A stretch of DNA of 64,000 nt from NCBI GenBank assembly GCA_022478985.1, contig JAKSZP010005260.1:186001-250000 (forward strand), read 5' to 3'. The notes under the pieces are model-generated. The model had not been told where the DNA came from, ran no database searches, and saw nothing but the letters and a program-made list of their open reading frames with translations. This DNA is from Massospora cicadina (lineage: Eukaryota; Entomophthoromycota; Entomophthoromycetes; Entomophthorales; Entomophthoraceae). Position numbers and translations under genes: made by a program. Shown here one piece after another: positions 1 to 9,562 of this stretch. Numbering within the stretch: position 1 is the stretch's first letter; the number at the start of each line of letters is the position of its first letter.

Positions 1-914
1 TGAGGTGATATTGGATTCTGGGGTAGCACGGGACATAATACATTGGTAAGGCTCCAACCTTAAACATCTTTGGAACAACTTTCCAGAAACTTATAAAATG
101 TCATCGGTGTAACTCACCAGCAATTCAAAATCTATCCAAGAAATCCTCAGCATTATCTGCAAGTAACCCTAGCATGAAAATTCTCAGCAACGTCAGCTGG
201 AAATCATAGATATAAAATCATAGCATTGTCCACTGAAATCCTTAATAAAATATTAGTTGTAGATTGATCCTCAGCATACGTCGCTGTTAAATCATATTAA
301 ATAAAATTAGTTGTAGATTTATTCTCAGTATTAGTCACTGGTAAATCCTATTAAAACTAAATTAGTTGAAGATTTATCCTCGGCATTAGTCGCTGGTAGT
401 CCTATGAAATCCAAAATATTATATTATAATAGCTCAACCCAATTGGTTGGGGAGCATGATATGAAGCTGCACCATTAACTTATCCTTAGTATCTATTGGC
501 AATTTATCCAGATGCTTTGGGAATCGTTAGATATTGAGAACTCATTTTGATGAGCTAAATTGAGACTGAAACAACCAAAAGTAGAAGCAGGTTAAATTGG
601 GTAGATCAAGTAAATTGATTGCCTGTTGTAATTCACCGTTAAGATACACTGAACTCTTGAAAGTTGAACAAGGTTAAATAGTCAATATTGCATGATGTAA
701 TCAACTCAAACCACTGGGATCCATTAAACTCAAAAGTTGGACCAGCTGAATTTTAGTTGGCAAAGGGTGCCCAACATAAGGTGACCCATTGGTTTCATTA
801 GATTAATTAAAGTTGAAATTCTTAGATTAGATAAAATAGTTGGCAGCGATACCTGATTAATTAATCATAATAGTTGATATCAAAAAGAGCTATAACTAGT
901 ATAAAATCTCAACA
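1..914 (-). repeat. LTR fragment (D), inserted in element A
   Basis: AT-rich sequence without coding potential, ending in TATAAAATCTCAACA at 914. That end aligns with the right ends of the element C LTRs (TAAAATTCTGACA), and both share a recurrent motif, TCCTCAGCATTAGTCGCTGG. Immediately after 914 the frame of an RT in element A begins (NLAHLKAVF), so an LTR boundary here is well motivated. The left end lies outside the window, so solo LTR, full element and target duplication cannot be told apart. Orientation is inferred from C. Confidence 0.55.
248..413. repeat. Imperfect tandem repeat, three units of about 55 bp
   Basis: Three successive units begin near 248, 304 and 359. Each starts with AAATTAGTTGTAGATTTA, continues with TCCTCAGCATTAGTCGCTGG and ends with an AAATCCTATTAAA-like stretch. 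Partial copies of the second motif lie at about 144 and 181. Further isolated copies occur in both LTRs of element C (about 5141, 5207, 6256, 6614). This is LTR substructure, not a CRISPR array: units diverge, there are no unique spacers and the host is eukaryotic. Confidence 0.6.
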
Positions 915-1753
915 ATCTTGCTCACTTGAAAGCAGTGTTTCAGCGTCTACGTGAGGCCAACATAAAGTTAAAGCCCTCTAAGTGCACATTTTTCCATAGG
1001 AAATTAGAATTCCTTGGACACGTAATTTCACAGGATGGGATTCAACCCATCCAAGACAAGGTGAGGCTATATCTAAAATGCCTGCTCCCAAAATCCTGCG
1101 CGTTATTCAAGTATTCTTGGGTATGATGGGGTATTACCACCAATTTATCCCCAAGTTCGCCCAACTAAATGAGCCTCTTGTCCAGCTATTGGCTAAGAAT
1201 GTCCCTTTTAATTGGGGACCTGAACAACAGACCACTTTCGAGACACTAAAGCAGGTGTTGCAAAAGCGTCCAATCATGCACCACCCTGATTACGGTAAAC
1301 CTTTCCTCTTGTTTACTGATGCCTCCAATATGCTGTTGGGGCCATTTTAGATCAATTGGATGCTGATGGCGTGGATCATCCCATCTCATATTTAAGCAAG
1401 TTGTTATCCAAGGCTGAATGCAAATTCAGGGTCACTGAGAAGGAGAGCCTTGCAGTCCTGCAGGTTGTAAAATATTACCCCCTTTCTTACATGGAACTTC
1501 CTTCACTGTGGTCACTGACCACGCCTCCCTGAAGTGATTATAAAATATGAAGGATCCCACTAGACGGTTGGCTCTCTGGGCTTTAAATCTTAACACTACA
1601 ATATGATAATGAGCACTGAGCTGGAACCCGTAATATGAACTTTGATGGTTTGACTTGGATGCCTATCCTTCACCTTGATAATAGTGAAGCCGAGAGGCTG
1701 CATGACCTCCTTATGACCTCCAATGCCTGGGAAGACGAGGGTGGACCCATTAG
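915..1753 (+). pseudogene. Element A: RT C-terminal part and RNase H (Ty3/gypsy)
   Basis: Relic of the RT thumb/connection and RNase H of a Ty3/gypsy polyprotein. Visible pieces are HLKAVFQRLREANIKLKPSKC, then EFLGHVISQDGI, then FLGMMGYYHQFIPKFAQLNE and the RNase H start LLFTDASNMLLG near 1310. A shifted frame continues with SYLSKLLSKAE and VTEKESLAVLQV. Several frameshifts and stops break the frame. The RT palm is missing because LTR D interrupts it on the left. The relic stops abruptly at 1753, where element B was inserted, and the integrase of the same element resumes at 9563. Confidence 0.85.
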
Positions 1754-2405
1754 TGTAATGGGTGGGTTGCGCCAATACACAACGAATGAATTGGGCAGTA
1801 AGAGCCATGTTACTGACCATACTAGGTACTGGACCGCAGAGGCCCATCCCCAAACCTGACCGCCATGCCTCGTCATTGCCACATATTCATGTAATACTGT
1901 TCCCACGATGCTGCACATCAACAGCAGAGTCTGGGACCAGGAAAGGGCTGAGAATGACGCCAATGCCACACTGATCTCACTAGTTGAGCTCATCGCTTTG
2001 ATCCAATCCACTTATTTTTACTAAATAAAAACTATGTTTTTTGAGATACCAAATATCCTTTATTTCAAATTCTTTTTTCCTCATAGAAGACACTTGACCT
2101 TCAGGGCTGCGACGTCTTCCCCTAAATAGTGCACTGTGAATATGAAATAAGCTTTTGCTTTTGATTAAACTCTATTGAGTCCTGACCACCACATCATTAG
2201 CGAAGATTTGCCATTCTACCAGATCACCATCCTCACCCCACATAAGCCCGTTGTCATTCTGTGGATGTGATTCGGGTTTGGGATGGCGATATTACCCAGT
2301 TCCAGACTTACTGAGTTCGATGACCATTGAACCAGGGCTACATTTGGATTGAACTTCACTCAATCTGAACTAATGTATGGATCAGGTGCCTCCTGATCCG
2401 TTACA
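1754..2405 (-). repeat. Element B 3' LTR
   Basis: 652 bp, TGTAATGGGTGGG to GATCCGTTACA, with 5-bp inverted ends TGTAA/TTACA. It aligns along its whole length with 8907-9562, with scattered substitutions. Landmarks kept in both copies include GGGCAGTAAGAGCCATGTTA, CAGAGTCTGGGACCAGGAAA and AATGTATGGATCAGGTGCCT. It is the 3' copy because the chromodomain end and a polypurine tract lie just inside its right edge. Confidence 0.9.
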
Positions 2406-2417
2406 TCACCCCCCTGT
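2406..2417 (-). promoter_or_regulatory. Element B polypurine tract
   Basis: On the minus strand this reads ACAGGGGGGTGA, directly 5' of the 3' LTR start TGTAA. Its position and purine run fit the primer for plus-strand DNA synthesis. Confidence 0.65.
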
Positions 2418-2431
2418 GAAGACCAGAACTC

Positions 2432-3720
2432 CTAGACCTTCTCTGGGCAATGCACACAGTCCTCCTTCATTTGCCATGTCGCCTCCTCCACTTTATAGCC
2501 CTTCCACTTCACCAGCAGTTGCTGCCGGCCTCTCGCCCACTTGGCATCCAGTATCCGTTCTATCTCATATTCTGGCATCTCCCCCTCTCTAGGATTTTGC
2601 GGTCCTGGACGCTCTGGCCCCCACCTCTGAAAACCTGTATCTGGGAAGCATGAATCACTGAATGGGCCCTGGAACCTGCTGGTAAACTCAACTCAAAAGC
2701 GACCCAATTAATGGCACGGACAATCCAGTATGGGCCCAAAAACTTTGGACCCAGCTTACGACTCTTGACTGGGATGGCATAGTTCTTGGCCGCCACCAAT
2801 ACCCAGTCCCCAGGCTCAAACGCCATATCTGGCGCCCTTCGACAATTTGCCTGTTGCTTCTGCCAAGATATCGCCTGATCCAGGTTCCCCCATAGCTCCT
2901 TCCTGATATCTGACATGGTACATAACATCTCATCCACCCCCTGACATACGCCACCCACAGACCCCCCATTCAATCTGGGATTGAGTCCATGCTTTGCAAA
3001 AAATGGCAACATTCCCGTTGAGGATTGAAAGTGATTGTTGTAAGTGAACTGGGCCATCTGGACCCACAAAACCCAATCATCCTTTCAATCAGACATGTAA
3101 CACTGAAGATACTGCTTGAGTATTTGATTCACCCTCTCCATTTGTCCGTCAGATTGCGGATGGTATGCCAAGGACTGACCAGGCCTGATTTCCAAATTTC
3201 CCTGGAGGCTCAACCAGAATTTAGAAACAAATTGTGGGCCCCAGTCAAAAATGATCTCCTCTGGTAATCCATGTTGGGAGAACACCTCATCAATGAAAAT
3301 CTTCACTGCATCCTTCACAAAAACTCCCAGTACACGGGAGAACTCAGCATATTTGGTAAGTCTATCTATGACCACCATAACTGCGTCCTTCCCCTGAACC
3401 TTCGGGAGTCTCATTTGAAATTGACACTAATTGAACTCCAAGGGGTTTATGGTATTGGCAGCAGATTCAACCTACCCGATGGTGGTTTTCTTGATGGCTT
3501 TGACCTCGCACATATCAAACACTCATGCACGTACTTCTGGACATCCTTATGAAGTCCAGCCATGAATACTCCCACTGCACCAGTTCCATCATATTCCCTA
3601 CCCCCGGGTGACCCACCAGCAGATGATCATGAGAGGCCCAGATTACCTCCCATCGTAATGTTGGGTTAGACACCCATACATGCGACTTGTGCTACAGCAC
3701 CCCAACCATCTTCATGAAAT
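2432..3720 (-). pseudogene. Element B integrase with C-terminal chromodomain
   Basis: The N-terminal HHCC zinc domain is recognisable in broken frames (DHLLVGHPGVGN, then VHECLICARSK near 3510-3560). The catalytic core follows: the first Asp position reads SVNF where MDF is usual, so Asp is replaced by Asn. The second Asp survives in IIFDWGPQFVS, and Glu survives in HPQSDGQMERVNQ. The C-terminal barrel includes FEPGDWVLVAAKNY and LGPKFLGPYWIV. After one frameshift near 2620 a clean chromodomain is readable (EYEIERILDAKWARGRQQLL, VKWKGY, ATWQM) and ends at a stop 27 bp before the LTR. Chromodomains of this family steer integration to histone-marked heterochromatin. Confidence 0.92.
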
Positions 3721-3779
3721 CTGCATGGTATCAGTGCGGCTGACCCTCCGTCATCTCAGCTTTCAGCCTTCAGGCGAAT

Positions 3780-4645
3780 TCCACGCTTCTCTACTTCCAG
3801 CAAACTTCCTCCCCCAATGCACTTACCCTATCTCCAATCATTGCAAATTGGTCCAATTGGAACATTGTAGCCATGTTGAACTCCTCTAATTCCTCCTTCT
3901 CATACACAAAAGCTTCATCTTGACTCAACCAATCTGCCAGGACATTTGAAGCCCCAGGCTTGTACTCCACCCGGAAATCATAATGGACCAGCTCCACATG
4001 CCATCTGGATTGTCGCTGGTTCATTTTTATGGTTTCACAATAGTACTCCAAAGGCTTTGTGATCTGTCCGGATAACAAAAGGATGCCAAGCGTAGAGCAG
4101 GTGATGTTGCCATTCATGCAAGGCCGCCATCACTACCAATAGTTCCTTATCATATATTGGATAGTTTATTTCTACAAGGAGCAACTTATGGCTAAAGTAA
4201 CATATGGGATGCTTTAATCCGTCTTACCCTCCCTGAAGAAATACTGCTACCACAGCATAATTTGAAGCGTTCTTCTTGACCACAAAAGGTTTCCCAAGAT
4301 CCAGATGGGCCAGTACCGGTGTGGTAAGTAACTTACCCTTTAGTAACTCAAAGGCCCGTACCTCTTACTTTCCCCATATGAACAGAACATCTTGGGTCAA
4401 GAATGTGAGAGGTAAGGCCATTTGGGAAAGATTTTTCACAAACTGACAAAGGAAGTTTGATGTTCCCAAAAAACTTCGCACCCCCATCTGATCCATGGGG
4501 GCTTTCCATGCCTGCATCGCCCAGAGCTTATCCCAGACACACCCCAAGACGTTTTGGAATACCATGTTGCCTAGGAACGTTACTTAGCTTTGGTTGAACT
4601 TGTATTTGGAAGGTCTTCAACTTTAACCCATATGGCCAATCACCC
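3780..4645 (-). pseudogene. Element B RNase H and RT C-terminal part
   Basis: On the minus strand, fragments after the RT palm match the connection region: MDQMGVRSFLGTSNFLCQFV near 4440-4490, then LGKPFVVKKNASNYAVVAVF near 4230-4290, where TDAS of RNase H has become KNAS. The RNase H tail HYDFRVEYKPGASNVLADWL lies near 3920-3985. Frameshifts and stops are frequent. At 4645 the coding sequence is cut by element C and the palm continues beyond 6868. The active-site change TDAS to KNAS would inactivate RNase H. Confidence 0.85.
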
Positions 4646-5663
4646 TGTCACGAAATCAACATTTGGCTCCGCTAGTGTGCCAGGCCAACCAGTATGAAGA
4701 CAGGTGGCCCTTTGCTATTTCGCCTTCATTGGCGTGCCAACCCCTATACTATCTACTTATACCTCACTGGGTATTAGCTACAGAGAAGTAAAAGTAAGAT
4801 AACGAGGAGGTATGGGAGCTGGCAGCGCTGGCCACTCCAGGTGTGATCACCTGCGCCTCTCAGGGATCCCTAGCCTATCTACTTCTACCCCACAGGACTT
4901 AGCACTATAAAGTAAAATTAAGAATGGTGCAAGAGAGATGTTTATTAGGAGGGAATGAACACTATTTGTACTACTTTCATGGCTACTGCGCCCAAGTACT
5001 ATTTGGCTAATCATCTGCTGGAAATCCCATCAGCCTCCTGATCCCAAAACTCTATCAGATCATAAATTATATATTCATACTTCATAGCAATTCCCTCTTC
5101 AGATCTGCTCAACTGATCACCAAATTATTAATACTAGGGCAATCCATCCTCAGCATAAGTCGCTGATTGATCATATATAAATTCATAAATAAATAGAACT
5201 TTGAGCATCCTTGGCATGAGTCACTGGTGCTCCAAATTGGTTGCAATTTCCTAAATGATTGATAACGAATACGTCGACTTTCTGCTGGAAAATCCCACAA
5301 TAATTTCTTATGGCAGTTAGAGCAGGGATAAGATTTTGCCAACTCAAATTATAATTAGTGAAATCTTCGTTGGATGCCGGTAACTGAATACAGAAGCTTT
5401 TCACCAGAATTTCACTCAAACTACAGTCAGCAATTACATTGTTAGATGCTGGTAACTGAATACAGCAGCATTTAACCGGTAATTTCCACAATCATAATTG
5501 ATAGCAGCGCCAAACTGTGAATCCGCTGACCCTAAAACAATTATCATTTTTTATAACATTAAATAGTATCAAACTAGGCGATTAGCCAGCAATTACACCC
5601 CAACTAACCAAAACCTCTAGTTTGGATACTATTGGAAGGATTCATCTGGTTAATATCCTGACA
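4646..5663 (-). repeat. Element C 3' LTR
   Basis: 1018 bp, TGTCACGAAAT to AATATCCTGACA. It shares CCAACCAGTATGAAGAC, AGATGTTTATT and the right end GGATTCATCTGGTTAA with the copy at 5842-6868, but the middle is strongly diverged, which indicates age. It contains two copies of the TCCTCAGCATAAGTCGCTG motif seen in LTR D. The polypurine tract next to 5663 marks it as the 3' LTR. Confidence 0.75.
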
Positions 5664-5841
5664 TTGCCCTCCACTTAACCAGATAAAATACTTCATCATG
5701 ACCCACTCTGATGGTGGGTCAAAACCCCCAGCGCCCTCACAAAGGAGCGCTGGTATTAACCAGTGGCAAGAGCCACTCCGTAAACAAAACCTCCAACTAC
5801 TCAAGCAGCCCACCAGCGAAGCCCCCTGTAGTGAGCACCAA
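5664..5841 (-). other. Element C interior with PBS and polypurine tract
   Basis: 178 bp. Minus-strand 5823-5840 reads TGGTGCTCACTACAGGGG, the primer-binding-site position, starting one base from the LTR. At the other end 5664-5676 reads AAGTGGAGGGCAA on the minus strand, the polypurine tract. Nothing between them resembles Gag or Pol, and the short ORFs in this stretch have no recognisable motif. Confidence 0.65.
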
Positions 5842-6868
5842 TGTCGCGAAATTCGACTATGGGCTCTGCTAGTTGGCAGGCTAACCAGTATGAAGACTGG
5901 TTAGCCCTTGCCATTTCACCTTAGGCGTCGGGGCTAGAAGTTCTGGCTAACCCCTTGGCATATCACCCATGCCATTTGGGGATCCCCTAGCCTAAACTTC
6001 AACCAACAAAATAAATAATAAATTCTATAACAAAAAGGTAGAATAGGCAACATGAGATGTTTATTGAAAGGGAAGCGTCAGGTATTTATACTATTTACAA
6101 AAGGACTACTGTGCCCACCGCCAACCTATCAGCTCTTTCGCTGGTTCTTCCAGCCAACCACTTCTCTTCTTCTTCTACTACTTCTTTTTCTACACTATTT
6201 TTTTTTCCTGGCATCAAACCTCTCGCTCCATCCTTTCCAATGTCCAAATTAGTTTAGACTCATCCTCAGCCTTAAGTTGCTGGTAAGCCATATAAATAAT
6301 TAACCTAAATAGATGTCAAATTTGGATTTGACCTTTGAATTGATAATAATGCACCAGAAACAACTTTGGTCACTCACTTAACTCAGAATATATTAGCATC
6401 TCACCAACATCTATTCATATCTTATCTCAATAATAAATGAGGTACCGGAAACAACCTCAGCTGCCTCAAACTCATAGTTGTCAGATCCACCAACATTGGA
6501 TAATCAGTACATGCAGCAAACGTTTGAAGCGAATACATCAGCTTTCCACCAGAAATCCCACAACTGACCATGAATGGCAGTTGGCGTTGAACTCTGATTC
6601 TGCTGACTGATATCAATCAGATAATCCTCAACTATTAGTCGCTGGTGATCCTTCTACTAATTTTGGGACCACTGATTGGCCCCATTCAAACCTAAATACA
6701 AACTTGGTTGAATATTAATTTTGTTTCAATCCCAATTGGGGAGCAACTAACATGCAATCATATCAAATACCACGAAATTCAGTCAATAAGCCATTCTGCC
6801 AGGATTGGCCATATCATTCCAAATAACGCTAAATCATTGGAGGATTCCATCTGGTTAAAATTCTGACA
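5842..6868 (-). repeat. Element C 5' LTR
   Basis: 1027 bp, TGTCGCGAAAT to AAATTCTGACA. It aligns with 4646-5663 at both ends. It differs by a pyrimidine-rich CTT/T-run insertion at about 6155-6215 that the other LTR lacks. It also carries the CCTCAGCCTTAAGTTGCTGG and CCTCAACTATTAGTCGCTGG motifs. Confidence 0.75.
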
Positions 6869-7573
6869 CCCCCCCAAAAAAAACATCCCAGACATCTTGT
6901 ACATGCTCCTCATGGGACTGTGAGAATACTAAAATATTGTCCATATAAGTGGCACAGCATCAGCCAATCATCCACCCAAGGACATGGTTAATCATCCACT
7001 GGAACACCGCTGGGGCATTCCTCAGCCCAAATGGCATTACGCGATATTGGTACACCCCTAGGTGGCACTTGAACGCTGTGTATTGCCGGTGCTTTGATCT
7101 CACCAGAATCTGATTAAATGCATCCACAAGGTCAAGCTTTGTAAACACCAGACATCTGGTAACCATTGGAAAAATGTCCTCCAACTGGGGCATTGGATAT
7201 GGATCCAGCTCCATAACCACGTCTAGGCATCAGAAATCCACACATGGGCATAAATCGCCACTCACCTTTGGTATCAGCAATACAGGAGACACCACCAGCA
7301 ACATGGAAGGCTAAATTAAAACTTTGTTAACATCGACTCCACATGGCCCTCCAATGCTTCTCTGGCCCATTCATTAAGAGCATATACTGGGCATCCCCTG
7401 GGAAGCTCCGACCACTCCTTAAACCAGAATGAAAACTTGAAAGAGCCTATAGGGGAGAAAGGCGAACTACCATTGAGACCAAATACATCAACAAAGTCGC
7501 TATATTTGGGTGGTAGCTCTACCTCCTCCATCCCCCCTAAGCTCCTGAATCTGCTTGGGACGTCGCCCCCCAC
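6869..7573 (-). pseudogene. Element B reverse transcriptase, N-terminal and palm part
   Basis: On the minus strand from 7573: PPKYSDFVDVFG and GCPVYALNEWAREALEGHVE mark the start of the gypsy RT region. SGDLCPCVDF follows, then MVMELDPYPMPQLEDIF, KLDLVDAFNQILV, YQYRVMPFGLRNAPAVFQ and the catalytic box as TYMDNILVFSQSHEEHV near 6940-6960. The catalytic YxDD reads YMDN (second Asp to Asn, codon AAT), which would impair polymerisation. A long stretch is still open (6960-7220), so decay is less advanced than in neighbours. The rest lies beyond element C. Confidence 0.92.
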
Positions 7574-7996
7574 CTCCTTCTACGTCATCTGAGGTCCAAT
7601 ATGCGGCGACAAGGTTATCATCTTATGCAACAAATCAATCTGTGGCTGGAAGTGATGCCACCATTGCATCCCCAGCACCATGGGGTGGGCTAGATTCCAG
7701 ATCACGCAGAAACCCTCCTTCAACCAAAATGGATTCTGCCAAATGACAATCAAGGGATCCAGAACCCTCAATGGGGCTCTTCTAAACACATTGGCGAACA
7801 TTACCTCAGGACCCCTTTTCATCTCCAACTTCAAAGGTTCCGCTAAGGCAAACTCCACATAATTTTCCTCAGTCCCTGTATCCACCAGGGCCAGCACCTT
7901 CTCTGTCTGACCATGTGAGTATAGCTCCACCGGAATACATAACCTAGGATAAAGCAAAGAATAAGGTTTAATGGTAGAAGCATCCTCAGATTGCAA
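7574..7996 (-). pseudogene. Element B aspartic protease
   Basis: A 138-codon open stretch on the minus strand. It contains the retropepsin active site ALVDTGTEENYVE (DTG) and, about 75 residues later, VLGMQWWHHFQPQIDLLHKM. The latter matches the conserved gypsy protease tail, a Leu-Gly-Met-x-Trp motif followed by Asn/Gln-Pro-x-Ile-Asp. In the living element it would have cut Gag-Pol. It sits between gag and RT as expected. No catalytic change is visible, but the polyprotein around it is broken. Confidence 0.88.
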
Positions 7997-8700
7997 ATTT
8001 TCAGTTTAGGTAGATTGGGGACTAGGACTCTACCCAGGTCCCTGGCCTGTTCTCCCCGGCTCCTCACCGCCTCCCTGGCGGGATCCCCCAGGGATATCCC
8101 TGAAGTTCTGAGGAGAACCCCTCCAACCTCCTCATCCTCTTCTGGCTACAATGGGCAACTGGACCCTTTCTGGGGACATCAAATCCTTTTTCCGGTTGTG
8201 CGCCAACGCCAACTGTTTCTCCATTTGCACCGCCAGAAGAATTTCCTCTACTAATGAACCCTGAACTTTAGCAGCCGCCATGGCAGCCAACATGTCCGCT
8301 TTCAGCCCTTGTCTGAACATTCGCGATGATTGTGAATCCGAGACTCTCGCTGCTTTTGCCAATGGGCAGAAAATATGCTCATATTCTTCCACTGATTCTT
8401 AGCCCTGACATACTGTCAACAAAGCTGACCACGCCTCATCCTGCACCTCATCTGGACAGGCCGCCTGGTCAATCCAGTCCACACACTCATCCATGGATCT
8501 GGGAAGGCGTCCTTGAATCTCAACCAACTCCTGCACCCACCTAGAAAGTTCCAGGGGTAGTGCATCCACAATTTGCACAATCTGCAACGAGAAAGGGTTC
8601 TTCCCACCCGTTGCTTGAGCCAACCACGCCTGAAAATGAATCTGCAACACCACTTGGTAGATCTTCTCTAAAGCTTCCATAGGCAAAGAAGCCCAATTTT
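7997..8700 (-). pseudogene. Element B Gag relic
   Basis: Two frames on the minus strand, 8686-8399 and 8392-8132, form a retrotransposon Gag capsid-like region: LPLELSRWVQELVEIQGRLP, then YEHIFCPLAKAARVSDSQSS and MFRQGLKADMLAAMAAAKVQ. The pattern Y-x3-F-x2-L followed by F-x-GL is typical of the Gag capsid fold of chromoviruses. A short Arg/Gly-rich stretch follows. No complete CCHC knuckle is readable before the protease. One frameshift near 8396 joins the two open parts. Confidence 0.75.
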
Positions 8701-8906
8701 CAGTGATGTAGGTCCCCCCTGGAGTTCCTCCATCCTAACAGGTCTCAAACCACACACTCAAATCACCTCTCTTATTACAAACGTGAGCGAGAAGCTCATT
8801 ATCACCACTGTCAACACATGATGGTACCATTCCTTCCCTCCTGGGGCCACCACCTCTTCTTGGGGGCTCCACAAAACTGACAAGAAAGTATTTTAGTTGC
8901 ATCTAG
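8701..8906 (-). other. Element B leader between 5' LTR and gag
   Basis: About 200 bp without a recognisable product. The position next to the LTR where a primer-binding site should start with TGG reads CTAGATGCAACTAAAATA on the minus strand, so the PBS is mutated or uses an atypical primer. Confidence 0.5.
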
Positions 8907-9562
8907 TGTAATGGGTGGGTTTGCTCCAATATGCAATGGACAAATTGGGCAGTAAGAGCCATGTTACTGACCATACTAGGTACAGGCCCTCAGAGGCCCA
9001 GCCCCAAACCTGACCGCCATGCCTCATCGTTGCCATGTATTCACATACCACTGTTCTCATGACGCTGCACATCAACAACAAAGTCTGGGACCAGGAAAGG
9101 GCCAAGAACAATGCTAACGCCACACTGAGCTCACTGGTTGAGCTCATAGCTTCAATCTGATCCGCTTATTTTTGCTAAATAAAATTAATGTTTTCTGAGC
9201 TAGCAAACATCCTTTATTTTGAATTCCTTTTTTCCTCATAGAAGACGCAACTGCCCTTCAGGGCTGCAACATCTTCCCCTAAATAGTGCACTGCGAATAT
9301 AAATTAAGCTTTTCTTTCTGATTAAACTCTTCTGAGTCCTTACCACCACATCATTAATGAAGATTCGCCATCCCACCAGATAAACATCCATGACCTGCGT
9401 AAGCCCAACATCATTCTGCGGATGTGATTTGGGTTTGGGATGGCGATTTTACCCAGTTCTGGACTTACCAGGATTAATGTCCATTAAACTAGGGCCACAA
9501 TTAGATCAAACTTCACTTAATATGAATTAATGTATGGATCAGGTGCCTCATGATCTGTTACA
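8907..9562 (-). repeat. Element B 5' LTR
   Basis: 656 bp, TGTAATGGGTGGG to GATCTGTTACA, the partner of 1754-2405. Insertion and element orientation are set by the gag-to-chromodomain order on the minus strand. The element A integrase frame restarts immediately to the right. Confidence 0.9.

Larger units (their letters stand above)
4646..6868 (-). mobile_element. Element C: TRIM-like LTR element (two long LTRs, 178-bp interior), nested in B
   Basis: Two direct repeats of about 1.02 kb (4646-5663, 5842-6868) begin TGTC and end TGACA, around only 178 bp. On the minus strand the interior starts with a primer-binding-site-like TGGTGCTCACTACAGGGG and ends with a polypurine tract AAGTGGAGGGCAA, so it has the cis signals of a retrotransposon and no protein domain. 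Flanks CACCC (4641-4645) and CCCCC (6869-6873) fit a target duplication with one change. The RT of element B rejoins across it. Either a non-autonomous terminal-repeat element or an internally deleted larger one. Confidence 0.8.
1754..9562 (-). mobile_element. Element B: chromovirus-type Ty3/gypsy retrotransposon, nested in A
   Basis: A complete but decayed element of about 7.8 kb on the minus strand. Two direct repeats of about 650 bp (1754-2405, 8907-9562) start TGTAAT and end TTACA. Between them, read on the minus strand, lie gag, protease, RT, RNase H, integrase and chromodomain in Ty3 order. A polypurine tract abuts the 3' LTR. The flanks are ATTAG (1749-1753) and ATTCAG (from 9563), a plausible decayed 5-bp target duplication. 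The flanks rejoin into one gypsy polyprotein (element A), which independently proves the insertion. Element C is inserted in its RT. Confidence 0.9.

Noticed and set aside
248..413. CRISPR-like spaced repeats
   Set aside because: Units are imperfect, contiguous and shared with LTRs; the window is clearly eukaryotic.
1670..2011. 113-codon minus-strand ORF
   Set aside because: It crosses the boundary between element A coding sequence and the element B LTR, so it joins two unrelated sequences. The homologous stretch in the other LTR is also open only by low constraint.
5698..5904. 68-codon ORF in the interior of element C
   Set aside because: Runs through the PBS into the LTR; no Gag-like composition.
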